64,000 nt of DNA from Bifidobacterium sp. B4142 (GCF_026537325.1 NZ_JAFNMJ010000006.1:1-64000); one strand, 5' to 3'; shown: positions 45,544-56,017, counted from the stretch's first letter. Numbers and translations: made by a program. The notes: a model not told the origin generated them from the letters alone.

Positions 45544-45957
45544 ATGAGCGATGAACACAGTGATGGAACTTCCCGTCTGGATGTGCCCGACCATCTGCAG
45601 TATTCCCAGGATCACGTCTGGATCGACCCTAGCCAGTCCCCGGCGCCCATGGGTGTGACCGAGTATGCGGCGGATCAGCTGGGAGAACTGGTTTTTCTGG
45701 ACCTGCCCGAGACCGGCACCCACGTCGATGCCGGTGATGAGGTCATCGAGCTGGAGTCCTCCAAGGCTGTTGAGCCGGTGGTCTGCCCGGTGGCGGGCAC
45801 CATCGCCTACGTCAACAGGGCGGCCTCGGACGATCCGGAGGTCATCAACTCCGACCCCTATGGGGAAGGCTGGATAGCCAAGATCGATCTGGAGGACGAT
45901 GAGCCCGATCTGATGAGCGCCGAGGAGTACGGTCAGCTGCTGAAGAGCCTGAACTGA
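45544..45957 (+). CDS. gcvH: glycine cleavage system H protein / lipoyl carrier
   Basis: A 137-residue lipoyl-domain protein with the attachment site ESSKAVEPV (Lys74), the GcvH start YSQDHVWI and the segment GVTEYAADQLGELVFLDLP. GcvH normally shuttles aminomethyl groups with GcvP and GcvT, neither of which is in the window. A lipoate ligase lies 5.7 kb downstream, so this protein may be its substrate. If the genome lacks GcvP/T, the role would be that of a lipoyl carrier. Confidence 0.93.
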   Translation: MSDEHSDGTSRLDVPDHLQYSQDHVWIDPSQSPAPMGVTEYAADQLGELVFLDLPETGTHVDAGDEVIELESSKAVEPVVCPVAGTIAYVNRAASDDPEVINSDPYGEGWIAKIDLEDDEPDLMSAEEYGQLLKSLN

Positions 45958-45967
45958 CGGTCCGGTG

Positions 45968-47158
45968 ATGACCAGGCGATCCGGCCGCAATGAAGGGCCT
46001 CTGCGGGTCCGATCGGTCAGCACTACCTTCGATTCGGCCGCGCCCGGTGAGGGCATCGAAAGCAGACCAGCCCCGGTGCGTCTGCTGCGTCGCCTGATTA
46101 CTGGCGCTTTCGACCTCTGGGTGGGGCTGTCCATCAATATGACCGGCCGCCTGGGCTGGTCGCCCGACGTTCAGCCCTATGTGGGCTACGGCACCGAATC
46201 ATATTCCCGGCTGATCTGCCGCACCATTCTGACTGACGGCCGCAGACGCGGGGATCCGGCCATTCGGGGCATCCGTGGCCTGCTGACCGTACCTGCGCCC
46301 AGGACCAGGGTCAGTCTGGCCATCGACAGCACTGCCATCGGGAGGGTCCAGGTGGGTGACTCCTCGGTCTACGATGCTGTCGATCCCGCCCGCAGCCTGA
46401 GCGCGGATGCGGTCTTCTCGGACCGATCGGGCTATCTGGATCTGGTGGCCGAGCATGGTCTGGTCCCAGGCGTGCACCGTGTCTCCTACCAGGTACGGGG
46501 CCGCCGGCCCATCAATGCGCCGCTCTACATCGTGCCCGGTCAGACTCCTGTCGGCGTCATATCCGACGTGGACGACACCATCATGATCAGCCAGGTGCCG
46601 AATCATTGGAAGGCTGCCTGGAACCTGCTCCTTTCGAATCCGCACCGCCGGTCCTCGGTGCCGGGCATGGCCGTGCTCTACAACCGCATCCGCGATCTGG
46701 ACCCCCGGATGCCTTTCTTCTACCTGTCGGCCTCGCCCTGGAATGTGGAGGGATCCATACGCGGATTCATCCGCGATCATGGCTTTCCTGCCGGGCCTCT
46801 GCTGCTACGGGATCTGGATCCCAGGCCCAAGACCTTCGTGCCTTCCATCGTGCAGCACAAGATGGAGTTCATCCGCCAGCTCATGGCCGACTTTCCCAAG
46901 ATGCGCTTCGTGCTCATGGGCGACGACGGCCAGAGCGATCCCTCCACCTTCGCTCAGGTGGTACGGCAGTATCCGGGCCGGGTCCTGGCCATCGGCATCC
47001 GTCAGTTGAGTCCCCAGGAGACCGGGCTGGGAACCTTGGTCAAGCGCACTGCCACACAGCCGGTGCCCGTGACGGAGGTGCCTGTCTTCTACGGGACCAC
47101 GGGCGCCAATCTGATGCGGACCCTGCTGCCTTATCTGCGTCGCCGCGCCCGAATATAA
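45968..47158 (+). CDS. APP1-type phosphatidate phosphatase domain protein (DUF2183)
   Basis: The 396-residue protein has a C-terminal DUF2183/APP1 domain with the HAD-like motif SDVDDTIMISQV (Asp200, Asp202), followed by FFYLSASPWNV and FVLMGDDGQSDP. The N-terminal half carries a beta-rich region. Yeast App1 dephosphorylates phosphatidate; the substrate here is not proven. A GTG at 45965 directly before the ATG at 45968 is an alternative start. It lies just after gcvH and before the peptidase gene. Confidence 0.85.
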   Translation: MTRRSGRNEGPLRVRSVSTTFDSAAPGEGIESRPAPVRLLRRLITGAFDLWVGLSINMTGRLGWSPDVQPYVGYGTESYSRLICRTILTDGRRRGDPAIRGIRGLLTVPAPRTRVSLAIDSTAIGRVQVGDSSVYDAVDPARSLSADAVFSDRSGYLDLVAEHGLVPGVHRVSYQVRGRRPINAPLYIVPGQTPVGVISDVDDTIMISQVPNHWKAAWNLLLSNPHRRSSVPGMAVLYNRIRDLDPRMPFFYLSASPWNVEGSIRGFIRDHGFPAGPLLLRDLDPRPKTFVPSIVQHKMEFIRQLMADFPKMRFVLMGDDGQSDPSTFAQVVRQYPGRVLAIGIRQLSPQETGLGTLVKRTATQPVPVTEVPVFYGTTGANLMRTLLPYLRRRARI

Positions 47159-47165
47159 TCGCCCC

Positions 47166-49589
47166 ATGAGTTTTTCGGCCGTCAACCCCGCCCCTCCTCG
47201 TGCGGAACGCCGTCCTGCTGATCGATGCTTTCATGGGGATCACTTCGAGGATCCCTACGAGTGGATGCGCAACCGGGAGGATCCTGCCACCAAGGCCTAC
47301 GTGCGCGACCAGAATCGCTACTGCCAGGAACGGCTTGCCGGCCAGAAGGGTTTGCGGGCCACCCTGCTCAAGGAGTTCACCGACCGGGTGCAGCAGACCG
47401 ACATGTCGGTGCCCACTCGGATGCATGGTTACTGGTACTTCTCCCGGACGCTCAAGGGCCAGGAGTATGGGGTGCAGTGCCGCCTGCCGGTGCGCGACCA
47501 GCATGACTGGGACCCTCCTGCTGTCCAGGCCGATGCAGCACCTGGATCCATGCCTGACGAGGAGGTCATCTTCGACGCCAATGCCGAGGCCAAGGGGCAT
47601 GACTTTTTCTCTCTAGGATGTCTGGACCTGAGCGCCGATGGCCGTTGGATGCTCTATGGACTGGACACCAGGGGCAATGAGCGCTACGACCTGCGCATTC
47701 GTGATCTATGTCAAGGCCGAGACCTGCTTGATCGAATCGACCAGGTCTCCTCAGGGGCAGTGCTGACCCCCGACGGCCACTGGGTCTTCTACACCGGCCT
47801 GGACAAGGCCTGGCGTCCGGACACGGTTTGGCGGCATAAGGTGGGTACTTCGGCCGATCAGGATGTCATGGTCTATCAGGAGGATGATGAGCGCTTTTGG
47901 GTGGGGCTGGGCCTGAGTTACGACGAATCCGCCATGCTGATTGCCACCGGGTCCAAGATCACCAGTGAGGTGCTCACGCTGGACCTGAAGGATCCGCAGG
48001 GCGAATTTGTGCCCCTGATCCCCCGCAAGGAGGGAATCGAGTACGACATCAGCCTGGCCCGGTTCGAAAATGCCGGTCCCGCGGGGGAGGACCTGCCGGT
48101 GGCTGTGGTCTATCACAATGTGAACAACCCCAACTTTGAGGTGGATCTTATCGATCTGCGCAGCCATCGTCCGCCATTTCGGCTGGGAGAAGGGGTGCGG
48201 CTGGCCCAGGGCAGCCCCTATGGCTGCGAGCGCTCCGGAGACCTAGCCTCCCTGCCGCCAGAGAAGCCCTATCGGGATCCAGGCAATCCGGCCATCCTCC
48301 AAGGCGCTCGTGGGCTAGGCATCGAGGGGCTGGGCATCCACCGCAGCTTCGTGGTCCTGACCTACCGGGCCGACAGCATGCCCCACATGGCTGTTATCGC
48401 CAAGGACCAGGCGCTGGAGGATCTGCGGGCGGGCCGACCCTGGCGCTTCCGCGAGGTTCTGCCCGACCAGGCCAGGGACGGCATCGACCGTCTCTACAGC
48501 ATAGGCCCCACGGACAATCCCTCCTACAAGGCTCCTGGGCTGCGCTACATCCGGGGCAGTTATGGGACCCCCGCCGAGCTGCGGGAGCTGGATCCGGTCC
48601 GGGGCGTGGATCGGTTGCTCAAGCGGGCCAGGGTGCTGGGCGACTTCCGGCCGGAGCGCTACGCCGAGCGTCGAATTCTGGTCCGTGTCAGGGATGGGGC
48701 CCTGGTGCCGGTCTCCCTGGTCTGGCGGCGAGGCATGCATCCGGCGCTGGATGCCTGCGGGAGGACTGGTCTTGATGACACGGTCATTCAGGCCCCCGAC
48801 CATCCTGAGCGCCGTCCCTGGCCGGACCAGGATCAGGACAAGCCTGCTCCCATGTTCATCACCGGGTATGGAGCCTACGAGATCAGCCAGGACCCTGGTT
48901 TCTCCACAGGCAGGCTCAGCCTGCTTGACCGAGGCGTGCTCTACGCCGTCCCCCATGTGCGTGGCGGCGGGGAGATGGGCCGCGCTTGGTACGAGCAGGG
49001 CCGTCGGCTGCACAAGGTCAATACCTTCCTGGACTTCATCGACGTGACCGCCGCACTGCAGGCTCAGGGCTGGGCGGATCCCCGTCATACCGTGGCCAAC
49101 GGCGGGTCGGCCGGTGGGCTGTTGATGGGGGCCGTGGCCAATATGGCTCCCCAGCTCTATGCCGGCATCGAGGCGGATGTGCCCTTCGTGGACGCGCTGA
49201 CCAGCATCCTGGACCCGAATCTGCCGCTGACCGTGACTGAATGGGACGAGTGGGGAGACCCTCTGCATGACCAGCAGGTCTACCGGTATATGCGCTCCTA
49301 CTCGCCCTATGAGAACGTTCCTGACGCCGATAGCAGGCTCCGGCTCTTCAACAGCGACCACTTCCCTGCCATCCTGGCGACCACATCCATGAACGACACC
49401 CGTGTGCTCTACGTGGAGCCGCTCAAGTGGGTTGCCAGGTTGCAGGAGCCGCAGGTAGGTGCCGATGCGCTGATCAGGATCGAGGTCCAGGCAGGCCACG
49501 GAGGCATCAGCGGACGCTACCGGCAGTGGGAGGAGCTGGCCTTCGAGAACGCCTGGTGCCTGTCCATCATGGTTCCTGAAAGCCGCTGA
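47166..49589 (+). CDS. ptrB: oligopeptidase B (S9 serine peptidase)
   Basis: Cytosolic peptidase cutting after Arg/Lys in short peptides. The 807-residue protein starts with the propeller region (DPYEWMRNREDPATKAYV), and the C-terminal catalytic domain has FITGYGAYEISQDPGFS, VPHVRGGGEMGRAWYEQGR, nucleophile Ser648 in NGGSAGGLLMG and the His in QAGHGGISGRY. At 807 residues it is longer than typical OpdB (about 690), with insertions in the propeller. The ATG at 47166 is only 7 bp after the preceding stop. Confidence 0.93.
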   Translation: MSFSAVNPAPPRAERRPADRCFHGDHFEDPYEWMRNREDPATKAYVRDQNRYCQERLAGQKGLRATLLKEFTDRVQQTDMSVPTRMHGYWYFSRTLKGQEYGVQCRLPVRDQHDWDPPAVQADAAPGSMPDEEVIFDANAEAKGHDFFSLGCLDLSADGRWMLYGLDTRGNERYDLRIRDLCQGRDLLDRIDQVSSGAVLTPDGHWVFYTGLDKAWRPDTVWRHKVGTSADQDVMVYQEDDERFWVGLGLSYDESAMLIATGSKITSEVLTLDLKDPQGEFVPLIPRKEGIEYDISLARFENAGPAGEDLPVAVVYHNVNNPNFEVDLIDLRSHRPPFRLGEGVRLAQGSPYGCERSGDLASLPPEKPYRDPGNPAILQGARGLGIEGLGIHRSFVVLTYRADSMPHMAVIAKDQALEDLRAGRPWRFREVLPDQARDGIDRLYSIGPTDNPSYKAPGLRYIRGSYGTPAELRELDPVRGVDRLLKRARVLGDFRPERYAERRILVRVRDGALVPVSLVWRRGMHPALDACGRTGLDDTVIQAPDHPERRPWPDQDQDKPAPMFITGYGAYEISQDPGFSTGRLSLLDRGVLYAVPHVRGGGEMGRAWYEQGRRLHKVNTFLDFIDVTAALQAQGWADPRHTVANGGSAGGLLMGAVANMAPQLYAGIEADVPFVDALTSILDPNLPLTVTEWDEWGDPLHDQQVYRYMRSYSPYENVPDADSRLRLFNSDHFPAILATTSMNDTRVLYVEPLKWVARLQEPQVGADALIRIEVQAGHGGISGRYRQWEELAFENAWCLSIMVPESR

Positions 49590-49655
49590 ACCTGGCCTGT
49601 CCGGGATTCGGTCGGGGTCGGGAAAGGGCCCTGGCAGGCTCGTTATGCTCGGGGT

Positions 49656-50699
49656 ATGACAAATAGCAAGCAGAAAACATGTCACATTGCAGTCATTGCC
49701 GGTGACGGCATCGGCAAGGAGATCGTTCCCCAGGCTCAGGCTGTGCTGGAGAAGGTGACCCGGGGCAAGGCTGATATCCGCTATGAGGACTTCGACCTGG
49801 GCGCTGAGCGCTACCTGTGCGATGGAGCCATTCTGCCCGACGAGGATCTGGACCGGCTCAAGCAGCAGGACGCCATCCTCCTGGGGGCCATCGGCGACCC
49901 CCGTATCAAGGCCGGCATCCTGGAGCGGGGACTGCTACTCAAAATGCGTTTCGAGCTGGATCAGTATGTCAACCTTCGGCCATCCAAGCTCTACAAGGGC
50001 GTGGTGTCACCCCTGGCCAATCCGGGTGACATCGACTTCGTGGTCGTGCGTGAGGGCACCGAGGGGCTCTATGCCGGGGCCGGCGGCTCCATTCGCCGGG
50101 GCACCCCCCAGGAGGTGGCCACCGAGGTCTCCATCAACACGGCATACGGGGCGGAACGGGTCATCCGTTACGCCTTCCAGCTGGCTATGAAGCGTCGCCG
50201 TCGCCTGACTCTGGTTCATAAGAAGAACGTGCTGACCAACGCGGGAGACATGTGGCAGCGGCTGGTCGACCAGGTGGGTCAGGAGTACCCTGACGTGGAG
50301 CGCGAGTACCTGCACATCGATGCCTCCACCATATTCCTGGTGACCGAGCCCAGCCGTTTCGACGTGATCGTGACCGACAACCTCTTCGGCGACATTCTCA
50401 CGGACGAGGCGGGGGCTGTGGTGGGAGGCGTGGGCTACTCGGCCTCCGGCTGCATCAACGCCTCGGGCACCTACCCATCCATGTTCGAACCCATCCACGG
50501 GTCCGCCCCTGACATCGCTGGCAAGGGGATCGCCAACCCCACGGCTGCCATTCTCTCGGCCGGGATGCTCCTGGATCATCTGGGCTTTGAGGACGAGGCG
50601 GCCAGCATCGAACGGGCCGTGGAGGACGACATCGAACGCTCCGGCTCCACCCAGCGGAGCACGGAGCAGATCGGCAGAGATATCCTAAGCCGGCTGTAA
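49656..50699 (+). CDS. leuB: 3-isopropylmalate dehydrogenase
   Basis: Oxidises 3-isopropylmalate in leucine synthesis. The 347-residue protein has [17 protein letters not shown] at the start, [21 protein letters not shown], the signature [20 protein letters not shown] and [20 protein letters not shown]. The family also includes tartrate and isocitrate dehydrogenases, but the LR-x-LRP-like substrate region fits LeuB. No other leu gene is nearby. Confidence 0.9.
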   Translation: MTNSKQKTCHIAVIAGDGIGKEIVPQAQAVLEKVTRGKADIRYEDFDLGAERYLCDGAILPDEDLDRLKQQDAILLGAIGDPRIKAGILERGLLLKMRFELDQYVNLRPSKLYKGVVSPLANPGDIDFVVVREGTEGLYAGAGGSIRRGTPQEVATEVSINTAYGAERVIRYAFQLAMKRRRRLTLVHKKNVLTNAGDMWQRLVDQVGQEYPDVEREYLHIDASTIFLVTEPSRFDVIVTDNLFGDILTDEAGAVVGGVGYSASGCINASGTYPSMFEPIHGSAPDIAGKGIANPTAAILSAGMLLDHLGFEDEAASIERAVEDDIERSGSTQRSTEQIGRDILSRL

Positions 50700-50735
50700 T
50701 CGGGCCGGATGGCGGCTAGACTGGAGGGCATGACT

Positions 50736-51674
50736 ATGGATGATGCCCCCCAGCCGGATGACCGGCAGTCCAGCGATATGCCGACAGGGAATCCCGGCTT
50801 CGGTCCCTCCCCGTCCCCGCAGGTTTCGCCCGAGCAACAGGAGCCCGCCGGGGGAGATACCGCTGCCAAATCTGCGCAGCCGGGCCAGTCAGGTCCAGAT
50901 GCAGTCGACGGGCAGCAACAGGCTTCGGGCTATCCCGCTGGCCATGATTTTGGCGGAGGGAATCAGAGTCCGTATCAGACCGGTCAGTATCCCACGAGTC
51001 AGTATCCCCATGGTGGGTATCCGACAGGTCAGAGGGCCAATGCCGGATACCCATTTGCCCCTCAGAACGGCGGCCAATATCCTGGGGCGTATCAGCCAGG
51101 GCCCTATCAGCCCAGTCAGTATCCGACCGCCGGGTATCCAGCTGGTCAACAATATCCAACCGGTCAGCAATATCCTGGTGGCCAGTATCCGCCAAGGCCC
51201 TATCAGCCGGGACAGGGCTATCCCGACCAGTACCCGTCTGGCCAGTACCCACCGAGCGGGTATCCGGGCAATCAATACCCAGCAGGCCAGTATCCAGGCA
51301 ATCAATATCCTGGCCGGCAGTATCCCCCGCAGGCTCCTATGCCTTGGCCCTATCCGGGCATGCCCCAGGGCGGGTATCCAGGGGCTATGCCTACCGGCAG
51401 GAGTCCCTATCCAATATCACCCACTCCGCATAGCAAGTCGGCGGCAGGTCTGCTCAGCATCTTTCTGGGCTGCTTCGGCGTGGGCAACTTCTACCTGGGC
51501 AGAACCGGCCGGGGTGTGGCTCAGCTCATGCTCACCCTGATCGGCTTCCTCTTCTTCTTCATTGGGCCGACCATTGCCATAATCTGGGGGCTGATCGAAG
51601 GCATCCTGATTCTGACATCTTCAACCGGCTCCTTCTGGCATCGTGACGCTCGCGGATGGGAGTTGACGGATTGA
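50736..51674 (+). CDS. TM2-domain membrane protein with GQYP-type repeats
   Basis: The 312-residue protein has an N-terminal half of tandem short Gly-Gln-Tyr-Pro units ([13 protein letters not shown], about residues 75-215), then a TM2 domain ([34 protein letters not shown]) with two membrane helices and the short cytosolic end. The repeats are disordered and prone to slippage at DNA level. The ATG at 50736 has GGAGGG seven bases upstream; in-frame ATG codons at 50709 and 50730 are less well placed. It overlaps the ligase gene by 19 bases. The function is unknown. Confidence 0.82.
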   Translation: MDDAPQPDDRQSSDMPTGNPGFGPSPSPQVSPEQQEPAGGDTAAKSAQPGQSGPDAVDGQQQASGYPAGHDFGGGNQSPYQTGQYPTSQYPHGGYPTGQRANAGYPFAPQNGGQYPGAYQPGPYQPSQYPTAGYPAGQQYPTGQQYPGGQYPPRPYQPGQGYPDQYPSGQYPPSGYPGNQYPAGQYPGNQYPGRQYPPQAPMPWPYPGMPQGGYPGAMPTGRSPYPISPTPHSKSAAGLLSIFLGCFGVGNFYLGRTGRGVAQLMLTLIGFLFFFIGPTIAIIWGLIEGILILTSSTGSFWHRDARGWELTD

Positions 51675-52882
51675 ATCCGGCCCTTCTGCACGGTGTCGGC
51701 AAGCAGATGGGCGGTAAACTTGCGGGCGTAACCCTGACCTTGGGCCGGGGGGCAGACTCCCGTCCAGTCATCACTTCCTGCAGGATTGACGGCGACTTCT
51801 TTACGGAGCCGGCTCCTACCGCCTCCCGTGAACCCGAGGATGATCATGGGCCGGTATCCCGGCTGGAATCCGCAATTTGCCGTATCCCGCTGCCCTTGGA
51901 TCCTGGTCTGGCTCTGAAGCGACTGGGCAGGATCATGGCAGAAGGGGATGGCCAACGGGTTGTCGGCGTGTCCCCATGGACCCTAGTGACTGCACTGGAG
52001 CGCGCCCTGCCGTCTGGGCTGGTCATCCACAGGCACGAGGAGCCCGACCAGGCGTCTTTTCAACAGTCGCAGCCGGACGAGGTCGAATGCCGCCGCCGTT
52101 GGTCTGGCCTGAAGCTGGACCTGATCAGGGACCGTCCACGTCAGCCGGCCATGCAGATGGCCATGGATCAGGCTCTCAATGATGTCGTGGCCCAGGGCCA
52201 GCTGCCACCCACCCTGCGCATCTGGAACTGGGCGGCGCCAGCGGTGATCCTGGGACGCTTCCAGTCCCTGAGCCGGGAGGTCCACGTGGAGCGGGCGCGC
52301 AGTCTGGGCTTTACCCTGGTTCGCCGCTGTACCGGCGGTGGCACCATGGTCATCCAGCCCGACCGGGCCATCACCTATTCCCTCTATCTGCCCCTGGACT
52401 TCGTCAAGGGGACCGACCTGATCGACTCCTACCGGATCTGCGACTATTGGCTGGTTCGTGGTCTGCGCATGCAAGGGATTCAGGCGGGCTGGCAGGGTAT
52501 GAATGACATCGCCTCCCCGCGGGGCAAGATGGGGGGCGCCGCCCAACGCAGATTGCCGCCAGGCTCCCGTGGGCCGGGCGGACTGCTCCACCACACCACC
52601 CTTTCCTACTCAGTGGATGCCGATCTGATGGCCCAGGTGCTCAACGTGGATCCGGCGAAATTCCACGACAAGGCCGTGACCTCGGTCAGAAGCCGGGTGG
52701 ACCCCATCGACAGGCAGACCAGTCTGTCCCGTCAATCCCTGATCAATGCCCTTCTGAACACCCTGCCCTCCCTGGTGGCGGATCTGCGCATATCCAGTCC
52801 AGCGCCTGAGGTCGAGCAACGGGCCCGCACTCTGCTCCGGCAGCGCTACGGCCGTGAGGAGTGGACCGCCCAGATCGCGTGA
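51656..52882 (+). CDS. lplA: lipoate-protein ligase A with an N-terminal accessory domain
   Basis: Attaches lipoate to carrier proteins such as GcvH. The catalytic domain (about 160-330) has [10 protein letters not shown] (residues 223-232; usual RRxTGGGAVxH), the adenylate-binding Lys in [13 protein letters not shown] and LHHTTLSY. Residues 8-105 look like the LplA accessory (LplB) domain: [18 protein letters not shown], then DGDFFTEP. In E. coli LplA this domain follows the catalytic part, so here the order is reversed. The start overlaps the TM2 gene by 19 bases. Confidence 0.86.
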   Translation: MGVDGLNPALLHGVGKQMGGKLAGVTLTLGRGADSRPVITSCRIDGDFFTEPAPTASREPEDDHGPVSRLESAICRIPLPLDPGLALKRLGRIMAEGDGQRVVGVSPWTLVTALERALPSGLVIHRHEEPDQASFQQSQPDEVECRRRWSGLKLDLIRDRPRQPAMQMAMDQALNDVVAQGQLPPTLRIWNWAAPAVILGRFQSLSREVHVERARSLGFTLVRRCTGGGTMVIQPDRAITYSLYLPLDFVKGTDLIDSYRICDYWLVRGLRMQGIQAGWQGMNDIASPRGKMGGAAQRRLPPGSRGPGGLLHHTTLSYSVDADLMAQVLNVDPAKFHDKAVTSVRSRVDPIDRQTSLSRQSLINALLNTLPSLVADLRISSPAPEVEQRARTLLRQRYGREEWTAQIA

Positions 52883-52994
52883 TCGGAGGGGGTTGATGTG
52901 TGAGTATAATCGTGCTCAGTCGCGTCGAATCCGGCGTGAGGTCATCAACCAGTCGGTGTAGACCCGCCAAATATGGCGAAAAGGAGTGCGGAGT

Positions 52995-53714
52995 ATGGCG
53001 GTTCACAAGCCCAACGAGATTCCCGATGACGGGAACGCCCTCAGGCAGACCGCCCTATTCAAACAAGTTCCCAGGCAGGATGCCGACCAGCTTTTGGACA
53101 CCATGCACGAGTCCACTTACGCCAAGGGGTCCACGATCTTTCGACAGGGCGACACAGACCACCGCATGTATCTGCTGGAGGAGGGCCGGGTCAAGCTGGT
53201 CCGGCAGTCGCCCGACCGCCGCATCCAGCTGCTCAGCATCCACGGGCGCGGGGAGATTCTGGGCGAGATTCCCGTCTTTGACCCCTCCGGCGGGCCGCGT
53301 ACCGCCTCGGCTGTGGTCATGGTCAACAAGACCAAGGTGGCTGCCCTGGACCATGACGCCCTCTTTGACTGGCTCAACCAGCATCCCAAGGTGGCCGTGG
53401 ACATGCTTCAGGTGCTGGCCCACCGCCTGCGGACCGACAACGAGCGCATCTCCGACCTGGTCTTCCTGGACGTGCCGGCCCGCTTGGCCAAGACCCTGCT
53501 GGATCTGGCCACACGCTTCGGCGAACCCTTCGAGCAGGGGTTGATGGTTCCTTATGACCTGACTCAGGAGGAGCTGGCCCAGCTGGTAGGTGCCTCGCGC
53601 GAGACTGTCAACAAAGCCCTGATGGACTTCTCCAACCGGGGATGGATCTCTCGCAAGGGCCGCACCATCATCATTTTCCAGCCAGGACCGCTGATTCGAC
53701 GCTCACGCATGTGA
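52995..53714 (+). CDS. Crp/Fnr-family transcriptional regulator
   Basis: The 239-residue protein has a cyclic-nucleotide-binding fold (about 20-135, GSTIFRQGDTDHRMYLLEEG, GRGEILGEIPVFD) and a C-terminal winged HTH (YDLTQEELAQLVGASRETVN, KALMDFSNRGWI). It resembles the GlxR/Crp group of actinobacteria. The fold's effector residues are partly conserved, but the ligand cannot be confirmed. AAGGAG lies eight bases before the ATG at 52995. It is upstream of the class A PBP; targets are unknown. Confidence 0.9.
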   Translation: MAVHKPNEIPDDGNALRQTALFKQVPRQDADQLLDTMHESTYAKGSTIFRQGDTDHRMYLLEEGRVKLVRQSPDRRIQLLSIHGRGEILGEIPVFDPSGGPRTASAVVMVNKTKVAALDHDALFDWLNQHPKVAVDMLQVLAHRLRTDNERISDLVFLDVPARLAKTLLDLATRFGEPFEQGLMVPYDLTQEELAQLVGASRETVNKALMDFSNRGWISRKGRTIIIFQPGPLIRRSRM

Positions 53715-53755
53715 ACGCCGCTGTCAGGTAGAGCCAACGGCCTAGGATGGAGACC

Positions 53756-56017
53756 ATGCCCGAACAAAAGAAATCCATGTCGGTCAGGCGCTTTTTCACG
53801 CTGTTGCTGGCTTACCTCATCTTCTGCGTCGCAGGTGGCGTGGTCGTCTCTGGTTTTCTGTTCCCCGCAGTCTTCGGCATCAACGCCGTCTCCAAGAATC
53901 TGATGCCTGCTCTGAAGACGGAGAACATCGACTTCAACGTCAACGATCTGCCCCAGCAGTCCCGCCTTTACGCCTCCGACGGGCATACCGTCATCGCCAC
54001 CTTCTACGCGCAAAACCGGATTGTGGTACCCATCAAGGATGTCTCCGACTACATGCAGAAGGCCGTGGTGGCCCGTGAGGACCGTCGTTTCTTCGAGCAT
54101 GCGGGCGTGGATACCCAGGGCGTGCTCAGGGCCTTCATCCAGACCTACATCAAGCAGGGTGACACCCAGGGCGGTTCCTCCCTGACCCAGCAGTACGTCA
54201 AAAACGTGCTCATGAACCAGGCCGAGGAAAACAACGACCCCATCGCCGAGTATCACGCCCAGGAGGAGACCATAGCCCGCAAGATGCGGGAGATGCTGAT
54301 AGCGGTGCAGATGGAGAAGAAGTACTCCAAGGCCGAGATTCTTCAAGGGTACTTGAATATCGCCCAGTTCGGAACCAACGTCTACGGGGTTGAGTCGGCG
54401 GCCAGGCGCTATTTCAGCAAGTCGGCCAAGGAGCTGGATCCGGGCGAGTCGGCCACCATCGCCGCCGTGACCAAGAATCCCGCACGTTTCGACCCAACCG
54501 TCAATATCAAGGCCGCTCAGGAGCAGCGGAACATCGTCCTGGATCTGATGAGGCAGGAGAACTACATCAGTCAGCGCCAGTATGAGGAGAACAAGGCCAA
54601 GCCGCTGGATCAGATGCTGCATGTGCAGTCTGCGGACGCCGGCTGCCAGGCGGCCGGGGACGCGGCCTTCTTCTGCGACTACGTGACCAAGCAGATCCTC
54701 AACTCCAAGGAGTTCGGCAAGAGCCAGGAGGATCGCAACAAACTCCTCAAGGAGGGCGGCCTGGACATCTACACCACCATGGACGTCAATGCCAACGCCG
54801 CAGCCATGAAGGCGGCCCGGGACACCATCCCCGTGGATGATCCGACCGGCTTCGAAGTGACGATGGCGGCCATTCGTCCGGGCACCGGCGAGGTTTTGGG
54901 CTTCGGGATCAACCGCATTTACGACGCCACCCAGAACTCCGGCGGTGGCACCCGCACGGCCATCAACTATGCAGTGGACCAGCAGGATGGCGGCGGCTGG
55001 GGTTTCCCCGTGGGTTCCACCTGGAAACCCATCAATCTGGTGGCCTGGATGAAGGCCGGCAAGTCCATCAACCAGCCCCTGCGTACCTCTACCAGCTATC
55101 CGCAGACCGCCTTCGCCTGTAAGACGGCTGACGGTACCTCCTACGGATTCGGCACTGGCAGCTGGCACGTTGAGAACTCGGGCGGCGGCACCACTTCGCC
55201 TGAGAGCCCCCTGCAGGGCCTGATTCGCTCGCACAACACCACCCAGGCCTCCATGGCCCAGCAGATTGGTCTGTGCAGCATAGCGGATACAGCCAAGGAC
55301 ATGGGCTACCACAATTCGCCCAAGGACCAGATGGACATCCACTCAGACAACAGCTTCCAGCCGCCCATGACCATCGGATCGGTCCAGGCCTCCCCGCTGA
55401 CCATGGCCAACGTCTACGCCACCATCGCCGCCAAGGGCGTGGCCTGCAGCCCTATTGCCATGACCAAGGTGATCGATAAGAACAAGCGGTCCATCAAGGT
55501 GCCCAAGGCCAACTGCCATCAGGCCATCGACCCGGGCATCGCCGAGACCACCGCCTATGCCCTCAACCAGGGCGTGGTCCAGCCCGGAGGCGAGGCGGCC
55601 GTGACCCAGCTGGACGGGGGCCGCAAGACCTTCGCCAAGACGGGCACCCATGAGGACAAGTACATGCTGGCCGGCGGGTTCGTGCCCCAGGTGGCCTCCT
55701 TCGTCACTGTGGGCAATGCCGAGGGTCAGGTCTCCTTCAATGGCAAGGTCATCAACGGACGGTCCATGGGCACTTGGTACGGCATGTACATCGCCACCCC
55801 GGCATGGAAGGAGTTCATGAACACCTACCTGGCCGCTGCCAACATTCAGCCTGATAATTCCTACGGCAACCCCGACGCTCGCTTTACCGGCGGGGTCCAG
55901 CCTCAGCAGTCGGCTCCGATGCAGCAGCGTCAGATGACCCGTGGTGTAGGCGTGCAGGAGCCGGAGAGCGAGGAGCTCACTTCGGAAGCGACTCAGAGCG
56001 TGCAAGCGGCTGACTAG
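53756..56017 (+). CDS. ponA: bifunctional class A penicillin-binding protein
   Basis: Peptidoglycan glycosyltransferase and transpeptidase in the cytoplasmic membrane. The 753-residue protein has a short cytosolic start, a membrane segment (about 13-40), the GT51 domain (VVAREDRRFFEHAGVDTQGV, GGSSLTQQYVKN, KKYSKAEILQGYLNIAQFG) and a transpeptidase domain with SxxK in VGSTWKPINL, SxN in RSHNTTQASM and KTGTHEDKY. The disordered C-terminus is Gln/Glu/Ser-rich. The start at 53756 follows GGAG closely; ATG 53747 is possible too. Confidence 0.93.
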   Translation: MPEQKKSMSVRRFFTLLLAYLIFCVAGGVVVSGFLFPAVFGINAVSKNLMPALKTENIDFNVNDLPQQSRLYASDGHTVIATFYAQNRIVVPIKDVSDYMQKAVVAREDRRFFEHAGVDTQGVLRAFIQTYIKQGDTQGGSSLTQQYVKNVLMNQAEENNDPIAEYHAQEETIARKMREMLIAVQMEKKYSKAEILQGYLNIAQFGTNVYGVESAARRYFSKSAKELDPGESATIAAVTKNPARFDPTVNIKAAQEQRNIVLDLMRQENYISQRQYEENKAKPLDQMLHVQSADAGCQAAGDAAFFCDYVTKQILNSKEFGKSQEDRNKLLKEGGLDIYTTMDVNANAAAMKAARDTIPVDDPTGFEVTMAAIRPGTGEVLGFGINRIYDATQNSGGGTRTAINYAVDQQDGGGWGFPVGSTWKPINLVAWMKAGKSINQPLRTSTSYPQTAFACKTADGTSYGFGTGSWHVENSGGGTTSPESPLQGLIRSHNTTQASMAQQIGLCSIADTAKDMGYHNSPKDQMDIHSDNSFQPPMTIGSVQASPLTMANVYATIAAKGVACSPIAMTKVIDKNKRSIKVPKANCHQAIDPGIAETTAYALNQGVVQPGGEAAVTQLDGGRKTFAKTGTHEDKYMLAGGFVPQVASFVTVGNAEGQVSFNGKVINGRSMGTWYGMYIATPAWKEFMNTYLAAANIQPDNSYGNPDARFTGGVQPQQSAPMQQRQMTRGVGVQEPESEELTSEATQSVQAAD

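Noticed and set aside
48315-49685. Minus-strand open frame of 456 codons
   Set aside because: It lies antisense to oligopeptidase B and has no recognisable domain.
53564-55342. Minus-strand open frame of 592 codons
   Set aside because: It lies antisense to the class A PBP; its Leu/Gly/Val/His-rich composition is typical of a shadow frame.
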